Positions 7,843-15,366 of a stretch of DNA of 43,783 nt are shown here, piece by piece; the first letter of the stretch is position 1; each line of letters opens with the position of its first letter. The stretch comes from Alkalilacustris brevis (GTDB taxonomy: Bacteria; Pseudomonadota; Alphaproteobacteria; Rhodobacterales; Rhodobacteraceae). The position numbers were made by a program, and so were the translations under genes. The notes under the pieces were generated by a model. It did not search any database. It saw nothing but the letters and a program-made list of their open reading frames with translations, and was not told the DNA's origin. The stretch covers positions 1 through 43,783 of the forward strand of contig NZ_QNVJ01000095.1 of NCBI RefSeq assembly GCF_003350345.1, written 5' to 3'.

Positions 7843-8856
7843 ATGATCATCGACATTCACGGGCATTACACCACTGCCCCCAAACAGCTTGTCGAATGGC
7901 GCAACGAGCAGCTCGCCGCCAAGGGCGACCTGAGCAAGCTATCGCAGCCCGACGGGCCCGAGTTCACCGATGACGAGATCCGCGAAAGCCTGCTGAGCGC
8001 TCAGATCGCGACGCAAGTCGAGCGTGGCATCGACCTGACGCTGTTCTCGCCTCGCGCCGCAGCGATGGGCCACCATTTCGGCGACGAGGCCATGTCGCGC
8101 CACTGGAGCCGGATCTGCAACGACCTGATCCGCCGGGTGTGCGATCTGTTCCCGCAGCATTTCGCGCCGGTGTGCCAGTTGCCGCAATCGCCCGGCTGCT
8201 CCCCCGATGCCATCATCGACGAACTCAAGCGCTGCGTTCAGGAGATGGGCTTTGTCGGCTGCAACCTGAACCCCGACCCCTCGGGCGGCTACTGGACCGA
8301 CCCGCCGATGACCGACCCGTGGTGGTTCAAGGTCTATGAGGTGCTCGAAGAACTCGACGTGCCGACGATGATCCATGTCAGCGGCTCGTGCAACCCGCAT
8401 TTCCACTATTCGGGGGCGCATTACATCAACGGCGACACCACGGTGTTCATGCAGTTGCTCGACTCTGACCTGTTCGAGCGGTTTCCCAAGCTCAAGTTCA
8501 TCATCCCCCACGGCGGCGGCGCGGTGCCGTTCCACTGGGGCCGCTACCGGGGGCTGGCGATCGACCTCAAGCGCAAGTCGCCGGCCGAACTGATGGGGGA
8601 CAACCTCTATTTCGACACCTGCGTCTATCACCAGCCGGGTATCAACCTGATGGCCGAGGTGGTGCCGGTCGACAACGTGCTGTTCGCCTCGGAAACCTTC
8701 GGAGCAGTCCGCGCGACCGACCCGGAGAACGGCCACAAGTTCGATGATACGCGCCGCTATGTCGAGAACTCGCCGCACCTTACCGCGGAAGATCGCGAGA
8801 AGATCTTTTCGGGCAACGCGCGCAAGGTGTTCAGCCGGCTCAACCTGCCGGCATAA
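7843..8856 (+). CDS. ligJ: LigJ-type 4-oxalomesaconate hydratase (amidohydrolase superfamily)
   Basis: A 337-residue TIM-barrel metal enzyme. From memory it aligns almost without gaps to LigJ of the protocatechuate 4,5-cleavage (and gallate) pathway, which adds water to 4-oxalomesaconate to give 4-carboxy-4-hydroxy-2-oxoadipate. The zinc ligands I recall for LigJ fall at the same numbers here: His6 and His8 (DIHGHYTTAP), His178 (MIHVSGSCN) and Glu284 (LFASET), with His223 in IPHGGGAVPFHWGR. LNPDPSGGYWTDPP is also shared. A GAGGAGG ribosome site precedes the ATG. No ring-cleavage dioxygenase, LigC, LigI or LigK gene is nearby. It is therefore either an outlier step of that pathway or a close paralogue acting on a related tricarboxylate brought in by TctABC. 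Confidence 0.85.
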   Translation: MIIDIHGHYTTAPKQLVEWRNEQLAAKGDLSKLSQPDGPEFTDDEIRESLLSAQIATQVERGIDLTLFSPRAAAMGHHFGDEAMSRHWSRICNDLIRRVCDLFPQHFAPVCQLPQSPGCSPDAIIDELKRCVQEMGFVGCNLNPDPSGGYWTDPPMTDPWWFKVYEVLEELDVPTMIHVSGSCNPHFHYSGAHYINGDTTVFMQLLDSDLFERFPKLKFIIPHGGGAVPFHWGRYRGLAIDLKRKSPAELMGDNLYFDTCVYHQPGINLMAEVVPVDNVLFASETFGAVRATDPENGHKFDDTRRYVENSPHLTAEDREKIFSGNARKVFSRLNLPA

Positions 8857-8881
8857 GTATCGTTGTAACGCGCGGATGGTT

Positions 8882-8914
8882 AGGCCGGTGCCGGGCAAGG
8901 CCCCGGGCCGGCCT
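8882..8914. terminator. Bidirectional terminator hairpin between ligJ and the NusG paralogue
   Basis: Outer arms AGGCCGG (8882-8888) and CCGGCCT (8908-8914) enclose inner arms CCGGG (8891-8895) and CCCGG (8902-8906). The hairpin ends one base before the stop codon of the leftward gene and about 25 bases after the ligJ stop. This is a typical position for a shared terminator of convergent genes. There is no long T-run on either strand. Confidence 0.6.
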
Positions 8915-9430
8915 TCAGATCACCCGCAGTTGCTCGGCCCCGGCCGCCACGCGTGTCTGCCTGCCCAGAAAGTCGAGAAGCACCCATATGCGGCGATCCG
9001 GGGCAATGGCCTCGATTCTTGCCACGAAACCGGCAAATGGCCCTTTCGTCAGCGCGACCTGATCGCCGGGGCCAGGCAGCGGCGGTGGCGGCGTTCCCTC
9101 AGCGTTCTCGCCACAGCGCAGCATCAGTTGCGCGACCAGATCGCATGGCACGGGCTTCGGCTCTCCACCCAGGCTGACCAGGCGCGCGATCCCGAATGTG
9201 GAACTCACCGCGCGCCATGCGGCCCGCTGCATATCAAGCGCAACAAACAGATATCCGGGAAACAATGGCTGCTTTCGGGTGACGAATCTGCCACGCGCAC
9301 GCCGGGTTTCTTCCTGCAGAGGCAGGAAGGTCGGGAAGCCCTGGCGCATGAGGTTGCGCTCGGCAATCCGGTGGGCGTTGGGTTTGTATTGGGCGAGAAA
9401 CCAGTGCTCGCTTGGCATGTGGGATGTCAT
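8915..9430 (-). CDS. Specialised NusG paralogue (RfaH-like antiterminator)
   Basis: A 171-residue protein with the NusG two-domain layout: an NGN domain (WFLAQYKPNAHRIAERNL, then FPGYLFVALD) and a C-terminal KOW domain (GPGDQVALTKGPFAGFVARI). Core NusG is normally next to secE and ribosomal protein genes. This copy stands alone, which marks it as a specialised paralogue of the RfaH/UpxY type that binds RNA polymerase at selected operons, often those for exopolysaccharide. The ATG at 9430 has an AAGGTGAG site 5 bases upstream; an in-frame GTG lies 9 bases further out. No surface-polysaccharide operon is next to it, so its target lies elsewhere. Confidence 0.88.
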   Translation of the reverse strand: MTSHMPSEHWFLAQYKPNAHRIAERNLMRQGFPTFLPLQEETRRARGRFVTRKQPLFPGYLFVALDMQRAAWRAVSSTFGIARLVSLGGEPKPVPCDLVAQLMLRCGENAEGTPPPPLPGPGDQVALTKGPFAGFVARIEAIAPDRRIWVLLDFLGRQTRVAAGAEQLRVI

Positions 9431-9615
9431 CGCTCTCACCTTATGCGTGTGCGCAGGATGCGCTCAAATTCGAGCGAGATCAAGTGATGCGTCGCGATAC
9501 CTGTCTGGCTTGGGCCTTCAGGGGCAGGACACGCGCGTAATATGGAAAAAGACCCCAGCATGAAACACAGCCCCTTGCCGAATGGTCCGCCCGGCGGCAA
9601 CGCCGGGCAGCACCT

Positions 9616-9646
9616 GCCTGCCCCCCGGCAGGCGCTTTAGACGCCT
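9616..9646 (-). promoter_or_regulatory. Two overlapping hairpins in the leader of the NusG paralogue
   Basis: The 9431-9829 gap holds no convincing gene. Read on the minus strand, a hairpin AGGCG-CGCCT (9646-9642 with 9634-9630) shares bases with a second hairpin, GCCTGCC-CCCC-GGCAGGC (9616-9633), so only one can form at a time. Three copies of CAGGCGC occur in the gap (near 9629, 9720 and 9800). Mutually exclusive hairpins about 200 bases before an antiterminator gene could be an attenuator, but in GC-rich DNA this could also be chance. I see no clear promoter boxes. Confidence 0.3.
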
Positions 9647-9829
9647 CAACATGTTAAAACTTAGATCGTTACTTGAGCGCCGCGCCGGTGGTGCCGTCAG
9701 GCATAGGCGCCTACCCAGGCAGGCGCTGCCCTCGGGTCTCTTCTCAGGCCGTGTTCTGCAGAGGCCTTTGAAAAGACGAGCACCGCGCAAGCCGCCTGGC
9801 AGGCGCGATGCTCTGGGGCAGGGGTCCGG

Positions 9830-10432
9830 TCAGATGCCCTCGAAGATCATGACCGCCACCCCGGCCGCGATCAGTGCCGCCATGGAAATATTGAAAAACC
9901 GCAGGCGCACCGGGTTGGAAAGCCAGCGCGCAAGCATCTGCCCCACGCCTGCCCAGGCCAGCGCCGAGGAAAGCCCCGCAATGGCAAGCACAAGAACGAT
10001 CATCGTGGCGCTGGCCCAGGGGCGCTGCGGGTCAATGAACTGTGCGGTAATGGCAATGGCCATGACCCAGGCCTTGGGGTTGATCCATTGGAAGGCCGCG
10101 GATTCCAGCATCGTGAAAGGCCGCGCGCGCGCACTTGCCCCCCTCAGGCCGCCGTGGCGGGCGATCTGCCAGGCAACCCAGAGCAGCAGCGCCGCCCCGA
10201 CCCAGCGCACCACCTCGCGGAAGGTGGCGCTTTGCTGAAACAACTCGCCCAGCAGAATGCCGACTGTGAGCGCCATGAGCGGAAAGCCCAGTGTGATCCC
10301 CGCGACATGCGGCAGCGTCCGGCGCAGGCCGAAATTCGCGCCCGAGGCGGCGAGAAGCGCGTTGTTCGGCCCGGGCGTCAATGAGCCTGCAAACGTGATC
10401 AGGGCAAGCGAGACAAGGATCTCGATGGGCAT
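9830..10432 (-). CDS. LysE/RhtB-family amino acid exporter
   Basis: An inner-membrane exporter of about 200 residues with around six hydrophobic helices. The N-terminal region carries the family signature TFAGSLTPGPNNALLAASGANFG, including the conserved TPGPN, and FQWINPKAWVMA matches the conserved N-P-K-A-W motif. These proteins export amino acids or related metabolites with proton exchange. The ATG at 10432 gives the usual length; a TTG 18 bases upstream is also in frame, and neither start has a strong ribosome site. It is downstream of cca on the same strand and has a palindrome just upstream, so it may have its own promoter. Confidence 0.9.
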   Translation of the reverse strand: MPIEILVSLALITFAGSLTPGPNNALLAASGANFGLRRTLPHVAGITLGFPLMALTVGILLGELFQQSATFREVVRWVGAALLLWVAWQIARHGGLRGASARARPFTMLESAAFQWINPKAWVMAIAITAQFIDPQRPWASATMIVLVLAIAGLSSALAWAGVGQMLARWLSNPVRLRFFNISMAALIAAGVAVMIFEGI

Positions 10433-10464
10433 GAGAGAGAACTCGGGCAAACGAGAGTGTTGAA

Positions 10465-10485
10465 AATGTCAGAATTGCTGACATT
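10465..10485. promoter_or_regulatory. Perfect palindrome upstream of the LysE-family gene
   Basis: AATGTCAG (10465-10472) and CTGACATT (10478-10485) are exact 8-base inverted arms around 5 bases, starting 33 bases upstream of the exporter's ATG. Its position and symmetry fit an operator, possibly for an amino-acid-responsive regulator. No regulator gene is adjacent, so the assignment is inferred. Confidence 0.45.
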
Positions 10486-10509
10486 GATAGCGCTGCAGCG
10501 GCTGAAAGG

Positions 10510-11673
10510 TCAAGCCAGCAGCTCTTCGCGTGTCAGGGTGAAATCCGAAGCGATCCAGCGGTCTTCTAGCTGGCGCAACCTTTCGCCCAGAGCCGGGCCC
10601 TGAAGCGCGGGCATCAGGTCGGCTGCGGCAACTGGAAACCGGGCCTCGGCCCCGCGCGCGATATCGCGCTGCCAGCCGGGCGGCGGCGGGGTTTCATGCA
10701 AGGCCGCGCGCACCAGCACCATGTCAGCCGCGGCAAGCGCGCCGTGACGATATCCCAGTTCGGCCGGCCCGCGGGTGCGACCGGCCTCATCAAGCAGGCG
10801 GGCAAGGTGGCGCGCATCGTCGCGCGGAAGGCGCAACGTCCGGGCAACCGCGTCTGCCCCACCCTGGGCCGGCGCGGCCAGAACGGCCAGGCGCCGCGAA
10901 TAGGCGGCGGGCGCGTCGCCTTCGAGATGCACGAGCACCGGCAGCGCACGCGCCGTGGTGCCGGGCAGCACCTGTGCGAGCACGCCGCTGGCCTCCATTG
11001 CGGCCACGCTTGGCGCGGGGTCGGGCGCAGCAAGCAGCCTGCGCATCTCCGCGCCCACCCTTTCACGCGAGAGGGTGACAATGCCGTCAACTTGCGCGGC
11101 GCAAGCGGCCAGCCCTTCCGGGTCTGGCCCGGCATCGGGGTCGCCATACCAGGCGTGAAAGCGGAAGAAACGCAGGATGCGCAAGTAATCCTCGGTTATG
11201 CGGGCCTCGGCCCGACCGACAAAGCGCACCCGCCGCTCCGCCAGGTCGGCCAGCCCCTCGCCCAGCGGGTCGATCACTTCGCCCGTGGGGTCGGCGTAAA
11301 GCGCGTTCATGGTGAAGTCGCGCCGCGCCGCATCTTCGGCGACATCACTGGAATAGGCGACCACAGCGCGGCGGCCGAAGGTTTCGACATCGCGCCGGAA
11401 GGTCGTGACCTCGTGCCCGACTCCATCAGCCACGATTGTGACCGTGCCATGATCGATCCCCGTGGCCACGCCGCGCAGCCCGGCGCCTTCGGCCAGTTCG
11501 AGCACGCGCTCGGGCCTTGCGTCGGTGGCGATATCGACATCATTGACCGGCTGGTGCAGCAACGCATTCCGCACGCAGCCGCCCACGAACAGCGCCCTGT
11601 GTCCGGCTCGTGCCAGCATCGCACAAACGGCCCGCGTGCCGGGGGCGTCGATCCATGTGCCGCGAATCTTCAT
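10510..11673 (-). CDS. cca: CCA tRNA nucleotidyltransferase
   Basis: A 387-residue class II nucleotidyltransferase that adds or repairs the 3' CCA of tRNAs. The head domain has the FVGGCVRNALL loop (residues 29-39) followed by DVDIAT, with the metal-binding aspartates Asp45 and Asp47. RRDFTMNALY and the RVRFVGRAEARITEDYLRI segment are the next conserved family motifs, and the helical body and tail follow. The start at 11673 is chosen because it forms an ATGA overlap with the NUDIX stop and begins with the usual MKIRG. An in-frame extension to 11766 would lie inside the NUDIX gene. It is the third gene of the leftward hslO-NUDIX-cca run. Confidence 0.95.
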   Translation of the reverse strand: MKIRGTWIDAPGTRAVCAMLARAGHRALFVGGCVRNALLHQPVNDVDIATDARPERVLELAEGAGLRGVATGIDHGTVTIVADGVGHEVTTFRRDVETFGRRAVVAYSSDVAEDAARRDFTMNALYADPTGEVIDPLGEGLADLAERRVRFVGRAEARITEDYLRILRFFRFHAWYGDPDAGPDPEGLAACAAQVDGIVTLSRERVGAEMRRLLAAPDPAPSVAAMEASGVLAQVLPGTTARALPVLVHLEGDAPAAYSRRLAVLAAPAQGGADAVARTLRLPRDDARHLARLLDEAGRTRGPAELGYRHGALAAADMVLVRAALHETPPPPGWQRDIARGAEARFPVAAADLMPALQGPALGERLRQLEDRWIASDFTLTREELLA

Positions 11674-12287
11674 GGCCCCATCCGTATGGCCAGGCCGCGC
11701 AGAATGCGCGCGGTCGCGCCCCAGATGTAATACGGCCCCCAGGGCACGACATAATAGTTGCGCCACTGCCCCAGCCAGCGCCGCCGCTCGATCCGATAGC
11801 GCACGGGGTTTTCCAGATGCGAAAGCGGAACGGCGAAAACCTCGTCAACCTCGCCGGGTTCGGGCCGGGCCAGCAGCGGCGCATCGAGCCGCGCCAGATA
11901 GGGCGTGATGGTAAAGCCGGTCACGGTCTCATGTTCGGTGAGCGTGCCGAGCAGCTCGACAGTGGCCGGGTCAAGCCCGACCTCTTCGCGGGCTTCGCGC
12001 AGGGCGGTGGCCGCAAGATCTGGGTCTTCGGGGTCGCGTTTGCCGCCCGGAAAGGCAATCTGCCCTGCGTGGTGACGCAGCCGCGAGGAGCGCCGGGTCA
12101 GGATCACCTCGGGGCCATCCGTGCCCGGCTGCAGGGCCACCAGCACCGCGGCAGGGCGCAGGACGCGCCCGGCGGGCAGCTTGACCTCGGGGTTCAGTTC
12201 AAAATCCGACGAGGGCGGCGCGCGTCGGGCAAGCGCGCGCCGCACCCTCTCGAAAGGGTCGGGCTCAGCCACGCGCGGCCCGGCCAT
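11670..12287 (-). CDS. NUDIX hydrolase, CoA-pyrophosphatase-like
   Basis: A protein of about 205 residues. It carries the CoA-diphosphatase signature VILTRRSSRLRHHAGQIAFP directly before the NUDIX box, which runs from GGKRDPED to LREAREEVGLD and supplies the metal-binding glutamates. Family members cleave CoA or its derivatives to phosphopantetheine and 3',5'-ADP, or other nucleoside diphosphate compounds. The start at 12287 gives a 23-base overlap with the end of hslO, and its own stop overlaps the cca start by 4 bases, so the three genes are translationally linked. Beyond this family assignment the substrate is not certain. Confidence 0.9.
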   Translation of the reverse strand: MAGPRVAEPDPFERVRRALARRAPPSSDFELNPEVKLPAGRVLRPAAVLVALQPGTDGPEVILTRRSSRLRHHAGQIAFPGGKRDPEDPDLAATALREAREEVGLDPATVELLGTLTEHETVTGFTITPYLARLDAPLLARPEPGEVDEVFAVPLSHLENPVRYRIERRRWLGQWRNYYVVPWGPYYIWGATARILRGLAIRMGP

Positions 12288-13287
12288 CGGAGTGCCCCGA
12301 TTGTGGTGGCTTACGCGTGGGCTCGAAGCCCAGGGTGCGCGGGTCAAACTCGTAATGTGCCCCGCAAAACTGACAATCGGCGGTTACCAGCCCTTCCTCG
12401 GTGGTCATGGTGGCAATGTCCTTTGCCGAATAGATGCTCAGGCTCTGACGCACCTTGGCCGGCGAGCAGGTGCACCCGAACTGCACAGATTGCGCGTCAA
12501 AGACTCGCGGGCCTTCTTCGTGAAAAAGCCGCACCAGCAGTTCCGTGGGTTGCACCTTGGGGCCAAGAAGCTCTTCCGTTTCGACCGTGTCGAGTAGCAT
12601 GTTGGCGCGATTCCAGTTTTCGCTGCCGTCCTCGGCCAGCACATCATCGGGGGTAAGCAGCCCGCCCTCGCCGCTGCCGCCTTCCGACGACCTCAGGCCA
12701 GGCGAGGCCTTGGGCATGTGCTGAAGCATCACGCCGCCCCCGCGCCAGAGGCCCGTTTCCGGTTCCTTGCGGAAGCTCAGCGAAAACCGGGTGGGCAGTT
12801 GTTCGGACTGCGCGAAATAGGTCTCGGCGCAGGAGGCAAGCGCGCTTCCAGAAAGCGGTGTGATCCCCTGATAGGGGGTCATGCCCGCGCCCTGATCGAG
12901 GATCATCGCGAAATACCCCTGCCCGAGCAGGTCATAAGGGCGCGCGCCCGACGGGATGCGGGTTTCATCGAAGCTGGCCCAGGCGCGGATCAGCGCGGGC
13001 GCGTCGTCATCTGCGGGGGCATAGTAATCGGTGGCGATGATGCGCACCGGGCCATCGCCGCGAATCTGCAACGACAGCCGCCAGCGCAGCTTGATCGTCT
13101 GGCCGATGAGCGCGGTCAGCAGCACGGCCTCGGCCACCAGCGCCTCGACCTCGGGCGGATAGGCGTGCTGGGCGAGGACATTGTCGAGCACCCCGTCAAG
13201 CCGGGCCACCCGGCCGCGAATGTCGGGCCGGTCAAGCTGAAACGGCAGGACGGTATCGTCCCAGGCGATCTTGGAGCCGAGGGTCAT
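12265..13287 (-). CDS. hslO: Redox-regulated chaperone Hsp33
   Basis: A 340-residue cytoplasmic holdase chaperone that is activated when its zinc-bound cysteines are oxidised. The four cysteines are present near the C-terminus, CTC at about residues 270-272 and CQFC at about 303-306, in the CxC...CxxC arrangement of Hsp33. The N-terminal domain shows LLTALIGQTIKLRWRLSLQ and GQGYFAMILDQGAGM, typical of the family. The ATG at 13287 has a good AAGGAAAG ribosome site. The open frame continues far upstream of it only because it lies antisense to an ABC transporter gene. It is divergent from that gene across about 200 bases and is the first gene of the NUDIX-cca run. Confidence 0.95.
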   Translation of the reverse strand: MTLGSKIAWDDTVLPFQLDRPDIRGRVARLDGVLDNVLAQHAYPPEVEALVAEAVLLTALIGQTIKLRWRLSLQIRGDGPVRIIATDYYAPADDDAPALIRAWASFDETRIPSGARPYDLLGQGYFAMILDQGAGMTPYQGITPLSGSALASCAETYFAQSEQLPTRFSLSFRKEPETGLWRGGGVMLQHMPKASPGLRSSEGGSGEGGLLTPDDVLAEDGSENWNRANMLLDTVETEELLGPKVQPTELLVRLFHEEGPRVFDAQSVQFGCTCSPAKVRQSLSIYSAKDIATMTTEEGLVTADCQFCGAHYEFDPRTLGFEPTRKPPQSGHSDGRAARG

Positions 13288-13491
13288 GTCTTTCCTTGCA
13301 AGATGGGGCTTGGCATATCCGTCAGCATATATGATCCAATGCGCGACGGCCAAGGGGGTGCGGCGGCCGAAGGTTTTGGCGGACAGGCGGGCGCCGCCTG
13401 ACATGTGCGGCGGCAAACCCGGAAACGGCAAAAGGTTTCCCTCATCCCCGCTGAGGGCTATATGCAGGCCATTACCCGCAAGAGGCCCGCC

Positions 13492-15366
13492 ATGCGCCGC
13501 AATGCGCTGACCTATCTCGAACGCCTCGTTGACCCTTACACATCGTATGCGGAAGACGACACGCCCCCGCGCCGGCTCTGGCCGTTCCTGCGGCAATACA
13601 CAGGGCCGTTTCGCGGTGTGTTCTGGGCGGCGGGGCTGATGTCGGTGCTGGCGGCGGCGGTCGAGGTGGGCTTGATCTGGTACATGGGCCGTATCGTCGA
13701 TGTGCTGGCCGAAACCGGCCCGGCCGAGATGTGGGCCGTGCATGGGGCCGAGCTGATCGCCGCGGCGGTGTTCATCCTGATCCTGCGGCCGCTGGTGCAG
13801 GCGCTTTCCACGGGGCTGCTCAACAATGCCATCCTGCCCAATTTCGCCACGCTGATCCGCTGGCGCTCGCATCGGCAGGTGCTGCGCCAGTCGGTCGGCT
13901 GGTTCGAGAACGATTTCGCCGGTCGCATCGCCAACCGGATCATGCAGACCCCGCCCGCCGCCGGCGAGGCGGTGTTTCAGGTTTTCGACGCGCTGAGCTA
14001 TTCGCTGGCCTATCTGGTGGGAGCCGCGCTGTTGCTGATGGGCGCCGATCCGCGGCTGGTGCTGCCGCTTCTGGTCTGGTTCGTCCTTTACATGGCGCTG
14101 GTGCGCTGGACGATCCGCCATATCGGACCGGCGGCCAAGGCCTCGTCGGATGCGCGCAGTGCTGTCACGGGGCGCGTCGTGGACAGCTACACCAACATCC
14201 ACTCGGTCAAGCTGTTCGCGCATCACGATCGCGAGCTGGACTATGCTCGCGAGGCGATTGAAAAGGCGCGCAGCACCTTCCAGCGCGAGATGCGCATTTT
14301 CACAATCATGGATATCGGGCTTGTGGTGCTGAACGGGCTGCTGATCGTCGCGGTCGTGGGCTGGGCCATGCTGCTTTGGGGGCAGGGGGCGGCCAGTGTC
14401 GGCATCGTGGCGGCTGCTGCCGCGCTGACGCTGCGGCTCAATGCGATGACGGGCTGGATCATGTGGGCCGTGTCGTCGTTCTTTCGCAATCTCGGGGTGG
14501 TGGCCGAGGGTATGGAAACCATCGCCCAGCCGATCACCCTGACCGACCGCCGCGATGCCGTCCCGCTTGAATTCGGCAGGGGGGAAATCAGTTTCGAAGG
14601 CGTGACGCACCACTATGGTCGCCCCTCGGGCGGATTGCAGGATGTCAGCCTGACCATCCGCCCCGGCGAACGCGTCGGTATCGTCGGGCGTTCGGGGGCG
14701 GGCAAATCCACGCTGGTCAAGCTTTTGCTGCGTTTCTACGACCCTGAGGCCGGCCGCATCCTGATCGACGGGCAGGACATCGCCCGCGTCACCCAGGACA
14801 GCCTGCGCCGGCAGATCGGCATGGTCCAGCAAGACAGCGCGCTGCTGCACCGTTCGGTGCGCGAAAACATCCTCTATGGCCGCCCCGACGCCAGCGAGGC
14901 CGAGATGATCGATGCCGCCCGCCGCGCCGAGGCGCATGATTTCATCCTCGATCTTGCAGACAGCGAAGGGCGCAGCGGCTATGATGCCCGCGTGGGCGAA
15001 CGCGGCGTCAAGCTTTCGGGCGGGCAGCGCCAGCGGGTCGCCCTGGCGCGGGTGATCCTGAAGGACGCGCCCATCCTCGTGCTCGACGAGGCGACATCGG
15101 CGCTCGACTCCGAGGTCGAGGCGGAAATCCAGAAAGCCCTTTACGGCGTGATGGAAGGCAAGACCGTGATCGCCATCGCGCACCGGCTTTCCACCATCGC
15201 GCGGATGGACAGGATCGTCGTTCTGGAAAACGGCACCATCGCCGAAGAGGGCACACATGACGAATTGCTGGCGCGCGGCGGACTTTATGCCCGCTTCTGG
15301 GCGCGCCAGTCGGGCGGGTTCATCGGCACCGATGACGCCCTGCCGGACGGAAAGGCCGCGCAATGA
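13492..15366 (+). CDS. ABC exporter half-transporter, first of a pair
   Basis: About 624 residues: an N-terminal six-helix exporter domain fused to an ATPase domain. Walker A GRSGAGKST is at about residue 399, the signature LSGGQRQRVALAR at about 508, Walker B ILVLDEATSALD follows, and the H-loop is in AIAHRLS. All are canonical, so both sites should be able to hydrolyse ATP. I chose the ATG at 13492, which has AGAGG 6 bases upstream; the ATG at 13462 is also possible. The next gene overlaps it by 4 bases (ATGA) and encodes a closely related half-transporter, so the two probably form a heterodimer exporting a lipid or drug-like compound. The substrate is unknown. Confidence 0.93.
   Translation: MRRNALTYLERLVDPYTSYAEDDTPPRRLWPFLRQYTGPFRGVFWAAGLMSVLAAAVEVGLIWYMGRIVDVLAETGPAEMWAVHGAELIAAAVFILILRPLVQALSTGLLNNAILPNFATLIRWRSHRQVLRQSVGWFENDFAGRIANRIMQTPPAAGEAVFQVFDALSYSLAYLVGAALLLMGADPRLVLPLLVWFVLYMALVRWTIRHIGPAAKASSDARSAVTGRVVDSYTNIHSVKLFAHHDRELDYAREAIEKARSTFQREMRIFTIMDIGLVVLNGLLIVAVVGWAMLLWGQGAASVGIVAAAAALTLRLNAMTGWIMWAVSSFFRNLGVVAEGMETIAQPITLTDRRDAVPLEFGRGEISFEGVTHHYGRPSGGLQDVSLTIRPGERVGIVGRSGAGKSTLVKLLLRFYDPEAGRILIDGQDIARVTQDSLRRQIGMVQQDSALLHRSVRENILYGRPDASEAEMIDAARRAEAHDFILDLADSEGRSGYDARVGERGVKLSGGQRQRVALARVILKDAPILVLDEATSALDSEVEAEIQKALYGVMEGKTVIAIAHRLSTIARMDRIVVLENGTIAEEGTHDELLARGGLYARFWARQSGGFIGTDDALPDGKAAQ

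Noticed and set aside
5334-7856. An 840-residue leftward open frame
   Set aside because: Antisense to the aminotransferase and propeller genes, with composition rich in His, Arg and Gln typical of a shadow frame and no motifs or ribosome site.
9518-9790. A 90-residue leftward frame in the gap before the NusG paralogue
   Set aside because: No ribosome site, an arginine-rich shadow-like composition and no recognisable motif; it also crosses the hairpin region.
13302-13309. A match to a heat-shock sigma-32 -10 box (CCCCATCT on the minus strand) before hslO
   Set aside because: It lies only about 13 bases before the start codon and would give a leader without the ribosome site. No CTTGAA element is spaced correctly.
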